Assembly (NCBI GenBank): GCA_002085035.1
Contig: MZGM01000026.1
Coordinates: 1 to 9,843 of the forward strand
Direction of reading: 5' to 3'
Length of the DNA stretch: 9,843 nucleotides
DNA from: Candidatus Zhuqueibacterota bacterium 4484_219
Lineage (GTDB): Bacteria > Zhuqueibacterota > JdFR-76 > 4484-219
Below the pieces are notes generated by a model. That model saw only the letters and a program-made list of their open reading frames with translations. It did not search any database and was not told the origin of the DNA. A program made the position numbers and the translations under genes. Positions 7,428-9,843 of the stretch are shown here, one piece after another (position 1 is the first letter of the stretch; each line of letters opens with the position of its first letter).

Positions 7428-8106
7428 GCGTACACTGAACAATTTCGATTTCGAAGCTGGCGAAGTTATCAACATCAACAAACCGAAGGGATGGACTTCA
7501 TTTGATGTAGTAAATAAAATTCGCCGTCATTTTAAAATCAAAAAGGTAGGACATGCGGGAACTCTTGACCCTTTTGCTACCGGCGTTCTATTAATTCTAA
7601 CTGGAAAAAGTACAAAAAAAGCAAAGGACTTTTTAGCTTTAGATAAACAGTACCTAGCCGAAATCGAATTGGGTAAAGTTACTGATACACTTGATATTGA
7701 GGGGAGGGTAATCAGTCAGCAACCAGTTAAGCATTTTTCGGAAATAGAAATTGCTGCAGTATGTGAAGAATTTGTTGGTGAAAGTGAGCAAATTCCACCC
7801 TTATTTTCCGCTATTAAATACCGCGGTAAGAAGTTGTACCAATTAGCTCGTCGCGGCGAAATGGTCCAACCGCAGCCACGCAAGATTACCATTTATGAAT
7901 TGCGGTTAGTTGAGGTTAATCTTCCCAAAATTGTTGTCGAGGTAACCTGTTCGAAGGGAACTTACATCCGTGCTTTAGCACGAGATATTGGTGAGAAACT
8001 GGGGGTGGGTGGATATTTGAGATCATTAATCCGGACACGAGTTGGAACATTTCATATTTCAGAATCGTTAAATTTAACTGAGTTTTTGACTCTAAAACAG
8101 GCATGA
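7417..8106 (+). CDS. truB: tRNA pseudouridine(55) synthase TruB, short form
   Basis: TruB converts U55 in the T-loop of elongator tRNAs to pseudouridine and also helps tRNA fold. Motifs visible are INKPKGWTSFDVV near the start, GHAGTLDPFATGVL with the catalytic aspartate D51, an active-site tyrosine Y79 in KQYLAEI, TDTLDIEG, PPLFSAIK, and CSKGTYIRALARDIG with Y183 and R185. The product of 229 residues ends just after the catalytic domain and lacks the C-terminal PUA-type domain of the E. coli (about 314 residues) and Bacillus enzymes; short forms are common in Bacteroidetes-like bacteria. The start is GTG at 7417, since an in-frame TAA at 7399-7401 blocks longer versions and the nearby ATG at 7424 is in another frame and stops at once. 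Coupling to rbfA through the 11-base overlap is likely. Confidence 0.95.
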   Translation: MINERTLNNFDFEAGEVININKPKGWTSFDVVNKIRRHFKIKKVGHAGTLDPFATGVLLILTGKSTKKAKDFLALDKQYLAEIELGKVTDTLDIEGRVISQQPVKHFSEIEIAAVCEEFVGESEQIPPLFSAIKYRGKKLYQLARRGEMVQPQPRKITIYELRLVEVNLPKIVVEVTCSKGTYIRALARDIGEKLGVGGYLRSLIRTRVGTFHISESLNLTEFLTLKQA

Positions 8107-9044
8107 AAATATTTTTCCAGCTTGATGAAATTGAGGAGTGTAACTTCCCCATTGTAACAATAGGAACATTTGACGGTGTCCATTTAGGGCATCAGAAATT
8201 GATTCAACATTTGCTCCAAAAGAAAAAGAAGTTGGGGGGAACTACTGTTTTGGTCACTTTTGAGCCTCATCCCCAATCTGTCATCAGTAATAAGAAAATC
8301 CCTATTTTTCTTTTAACAACCCTGGATGAAAAACTCCAGATTCTAAAGCAATTAGGACTTGATTGTGTGTTGGTTCTTTCATTTGCTCAACCAATTGCTA
8401 ACATGCAAGGCGACAAATTCGTGGAAAAAATATTAGTGGAAAAAATTGGTGCCAAAGATATTGTTGTTGGTTATGATCACGCTTTTGGAAAGGAAAGATC
8501 TGGCAATATCGAAACTCTGAAGCTTCTTTCTAAACGTTTTGGTTATGCTGTGAATGTAGTAGAACCAATGGTGGTAAATGGCGAAGTGGTAAAAAGTACG
8601 ACTATTCGTCGTTATTTATTAAATGGCGAAATCGAGCGTGCCAATGGACTGTTAGGTCGAAGATATTGCCTAACCGGAAGGGTGATAGGGGGTACAAAGC
8701 GCGGCAGAATTTTGAACTTTCCTACCGCAAATCTCCAACTTAATAATACGAATAAATTAGTACCTGGCGATGGAGTCTATGCTGTTTTGGTAAATTTGCA
8801 GAACAAGCTTTGGAAAGGCATCGCTAATATTGGTACTCGTCCAACTTTCCAGGAAACCCCCAGAACCATCGAAGTTCACATCATAGATTTTCAGAAAGAC
8901 ATTTATGATCAAAAGCTACAACTTGAATTTGTTCAGAAGTTAAGAAACGAAAAAAAATTTGCTTCAGCGCCACAATTGATTCAACAACTGGAACAAGACA
9001 AACAAAAAGCAATTGAGTTGTTCAAGCGATTAGATGCAAACTAA
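8103..9044 (+). CDS. ribF: Bifunctional riboflavin kinase/FAD synthetase RibF
   Basis: RibF phosphorylates riboflavin to FMN and then adenylylates FMN to FAD. Its 313 residues match the usual length and two-domain order. The N-terminal nucleotidyltransferase carries GTFDGVHLGH (21-30, the HxGH-type site), TFEPHP, GYDHAFGKERSG and the TTIRR segment. The C-terminal flavokinase carries FPTAN (206-210), the GDGVYAV strand, ANIGTRPTF and IEVHIIDF with the likely catalytic E257. The residue before FPTAN is asparagine (N205), where glycine is usual. The start ATG overlaps the truB stop in ATGA. Placement between truB and rpsO is the common arrangement in Firmicutes and related operons. Confidence 0.96.
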   Translation: MKIFFQLDEIEECNFPIVTIGTFDGVHLGHQKLIQHLLQKKKKLGGTTVLVTFEPHPQSVISNKKIPIFLLTTLDEKLQILKQLGLDCVLVLSFAQPIANMQGDKFVEKILVEKIGAKDIVVGYDHAFGKERSGNIETLKLLSKRFGYAVNVVEPMVVNGEVVKSTTIRRYLLNGEIERANGLLGRRYCLTGRVIGGTKRGRILNFPTANLQLNNTNKLVPGDGVYAVLVNLQNKLWKGIANIGTRPTFQETPRTIEVHIIDFQKDIYDQKLQLEFVQKLRNEKKFASAPQLIQQLEQDKQKAIELFKRLDAN

Positions 9045-9055
9045 GTGGAGGAAAA

Positions 9056-9325
9056 ATGTCTTTAACAGCTGAAAAGAAACAAGAAATCATTAGTAAGTAC
9101 GGGGCTAATTCGCGAGATACTGGTGCAGTGGAAGTGCGGATTGCTTTATTGACCGAGCGAATTAATCAACTTACTGACCACCTTCGAACGCATCCTAAAG
9201 ATCATCATTCGCGACGAGGATTGCTTAAAATGGTGGGACAAAGGAGGCGGTTGCTAAATTACCTTATTCGCAAAGACATGGAGAAATACCGGGCTTTAAT
9301 CAAGAAGTTAGGTATTCGACGTTAA
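9056..9325 (+). CDS. rpsO: 30S ribosomal protein S15
   Basis: S15 is a primary binder of the 16S rRNA central domain, needed for platform assembly and for bridges to the 50S subunit. The 89-residue product has exact family length. It shows the usual landmarks: KYG near the N-terminus, DTGAVEVRIALLTERI, LRTHPKDHHSRRGL, the QRRRLLNYL helix and a final LGIRR. The usual SPEVQ stretch reads AVEVR here. The ATG has GGAGG at 9047-9051, 4 bases upstream. It follows ribF by 11 bases and is probably the last gene of the operon. Autoregulation by S15 on its own mRNA is known in several bacteria, but I see no pseudoknot I can defend. In many bacteria pnp follows; here it does not. Confidence 0.97.
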   Translation: MSLTAEKKQEIISKYGANSRDTGAVEVRIALLTERINQLTDHLRTHPKDHHSRRGLLKMVGQRRRLLNYLIRKDMEKYRALIKKLGIRR

Positions 9326-9335
9326 ATTTGTTGAG

Positions 9336-9343
9336 AAAGGAGG
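9336..9343 (+). promoter_or_regulatory. Strong ribosome binding site fixing the TTG start of the ABC ATPase
   Basis: AAAGGAGG lies 9 bases before the TTG at 9353. An in-frame TGA at 9332-9334 lies between the previous gene and this site, and the next in-frame ATG would fall inside the Walker A region (residue 44). The site therefore supports TTG as the true start. Confidence 0.8.
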
Positions 9344-9352
9344 CGATCTCTT

Positions 9353-9843
9353 TTGATTGAAGTTCAGCATCTAACGCGGTACTATGGTTCAAAAGTAGCA
9401 ATTAGTGATGTAACCTTCTCAGTAGCAAAGGGAGAGATTTTAGGATTTCTTGGTCCCAACGCCGCTGGGAAAACTACTACTATGCGTATTTTGACTTGCT
9501 ACATGCCAGCTACAAGTGGTACTGCCAGAATTGCCGGGTATGATGTTTTTAATGATTCTATGGAAGTACGAAAACGAATTGGCTATCTACCCGAAAATCC
9601 ACCACTATACCCAGAGATGACTGTTGAATCATTCTTGGATTTTGTAGCCAAGATCAAGGGCGTTGCTTCCAGAGAGCGTAAAAAAAGTGTGGACAGAGTA
9701 CTTGATATGTGTCATATTAATGATGTCCGGAAAACCATTATTGGTAAACTTTCCAAGGGATATCGGCAACGTGTGGGACTGGCACAAGCTTTGATCCACG
9801 ATCCTGAAGTACTTATTTTAGATGAGCCTACTATTGGACTTGA
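9353..9843 (+). CDS. ABC transporter ATP-binding protein, GldA-like, 3' end beyond window
   Basis: This ATPase subunit would power an ABC-2 type exporter, with the permease presumably encoded downstream and not seen. The 163 residues present contain EVQHLTRYYG, Walker A GPNAAGKTT (34-42), an IGYLPENPPLYPEMT segment where the Q-loop normally lies, the signature LSKGYRQR (133-140) and Walker B LILDEP with D157-E158. The frame is open to the last base. The IGYLPEN segment is typical of GldA-like and multidrug/polysaccharide-type ATPases of Bacteroidetes and relatives, but gliding cannot be inferred. Walker A has alanine (A37) where GPNGAGKT is most usual; the essential GKT is intact. The gene starts 27 bases after rpsO with its own strong ribosome site, so it may be co-transcribed; no terminator lies between them. 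Confidence 0.92.
   Translation, partial: MIEVQHLTRYYGSKVAISDVTFSVAKGEILGFLGPNAAGKTTTMRILTCYMPATSGTARIAGYDVFNDSMEVRKRIGYLPENPPLYPEMTVESFLDFVAKIKGVASRERKKSVDRVLDMCHINDVRKTIIGKLSKGYRQRVGLAQALIHDPEVLILDEPTIGL

Noticed and set aside
7424..7435. ATG at 7424 as the truB start
   Set aside because: It is in a different frame from TruB and hits TGA after three further codons; the GTG at 7417 is the only start consistent with the upstream in-frame stop at 7399.
9045..9060. S15 autoregulatory leader
   Set aside because: The gap to ribF is only 11 bases, and I could not identify a convincing pseudoknot or three-way junction resembling known S15 regulators.
9333..9353. GAGA...TCTC followed by TTTT as a terminator or ribosome-site-hiding hairpin before the ABC gene
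   Set aside because: Only four base pairs enclose a ten-base loop; too weak to support without folding calculations.

Overview
The window reads as ordinary bacterial chromosome, AT-leaning (roughly 40% G+C by eye), with almost every gene on the + strand and very tight spacing. Several traits point to a member of the Bacteroidetes/Chlorobi/Calditrichaeota-like (FCB) assemblage or a related uncultured phylum. These are an IF2 whose N-terminal domain and basic linker resemble those of that group, a TruB of only about 229 residues that ends after the catalytic domain, a NusA with a single helix-hairpin-helix tail, and a GldA-like ABC ATPase. This is inference from remembered family features; no phylogeny was run.

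Layout. Positions 1-117 hold a possible tail of an upstream gene, a weak promoter candidate and a perfect hairpin followed by T5. Positions 118-2242 encode a GH57 glycoside hydrolase interrupted by a +1 frameshift near 421-457. Positions 2243-2369 are a 127-base intergenic region with a good sigma70-type promoter, immediately followed by a second terminator-shaped hairpin. From 2370 to 9325 runs one compact operon for translation and transcription functions: rimP, nusA, infB, a DUF503/YlxP gene, rbfA, truB, ribF and rpsO. A GldA-like ABC transporter ATPase starts at 9353 with TTG and runs off the right edge.

The operon genes cover linked steps of making and starting the translation machinery: 30S maturation (RimP, RbfA, possibly DUF503), transcription elongation and termination (NusA), initiation (IF2), tRNA U55 pseudouridylation (TruB), flavin cofactor synthesis (RibF) and a primary 16S-binding protein (S15). 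Most junctions overlap or are under 30 bases, so translational coupling is likely. GH57 and the ABC ATPase have no evident functional link to the operon.

I found no mobile element, CRISPR array, tRNA, rRNA or clearly novel multi-gene system. The best lead is regulatory: both intergenic regions place a terminator-shaped hairpin just downstream of a promoter candidate. One of these lies in the leader of the nusA operon, where NusA-sensitive attenuation is a reasonable hypothesis.
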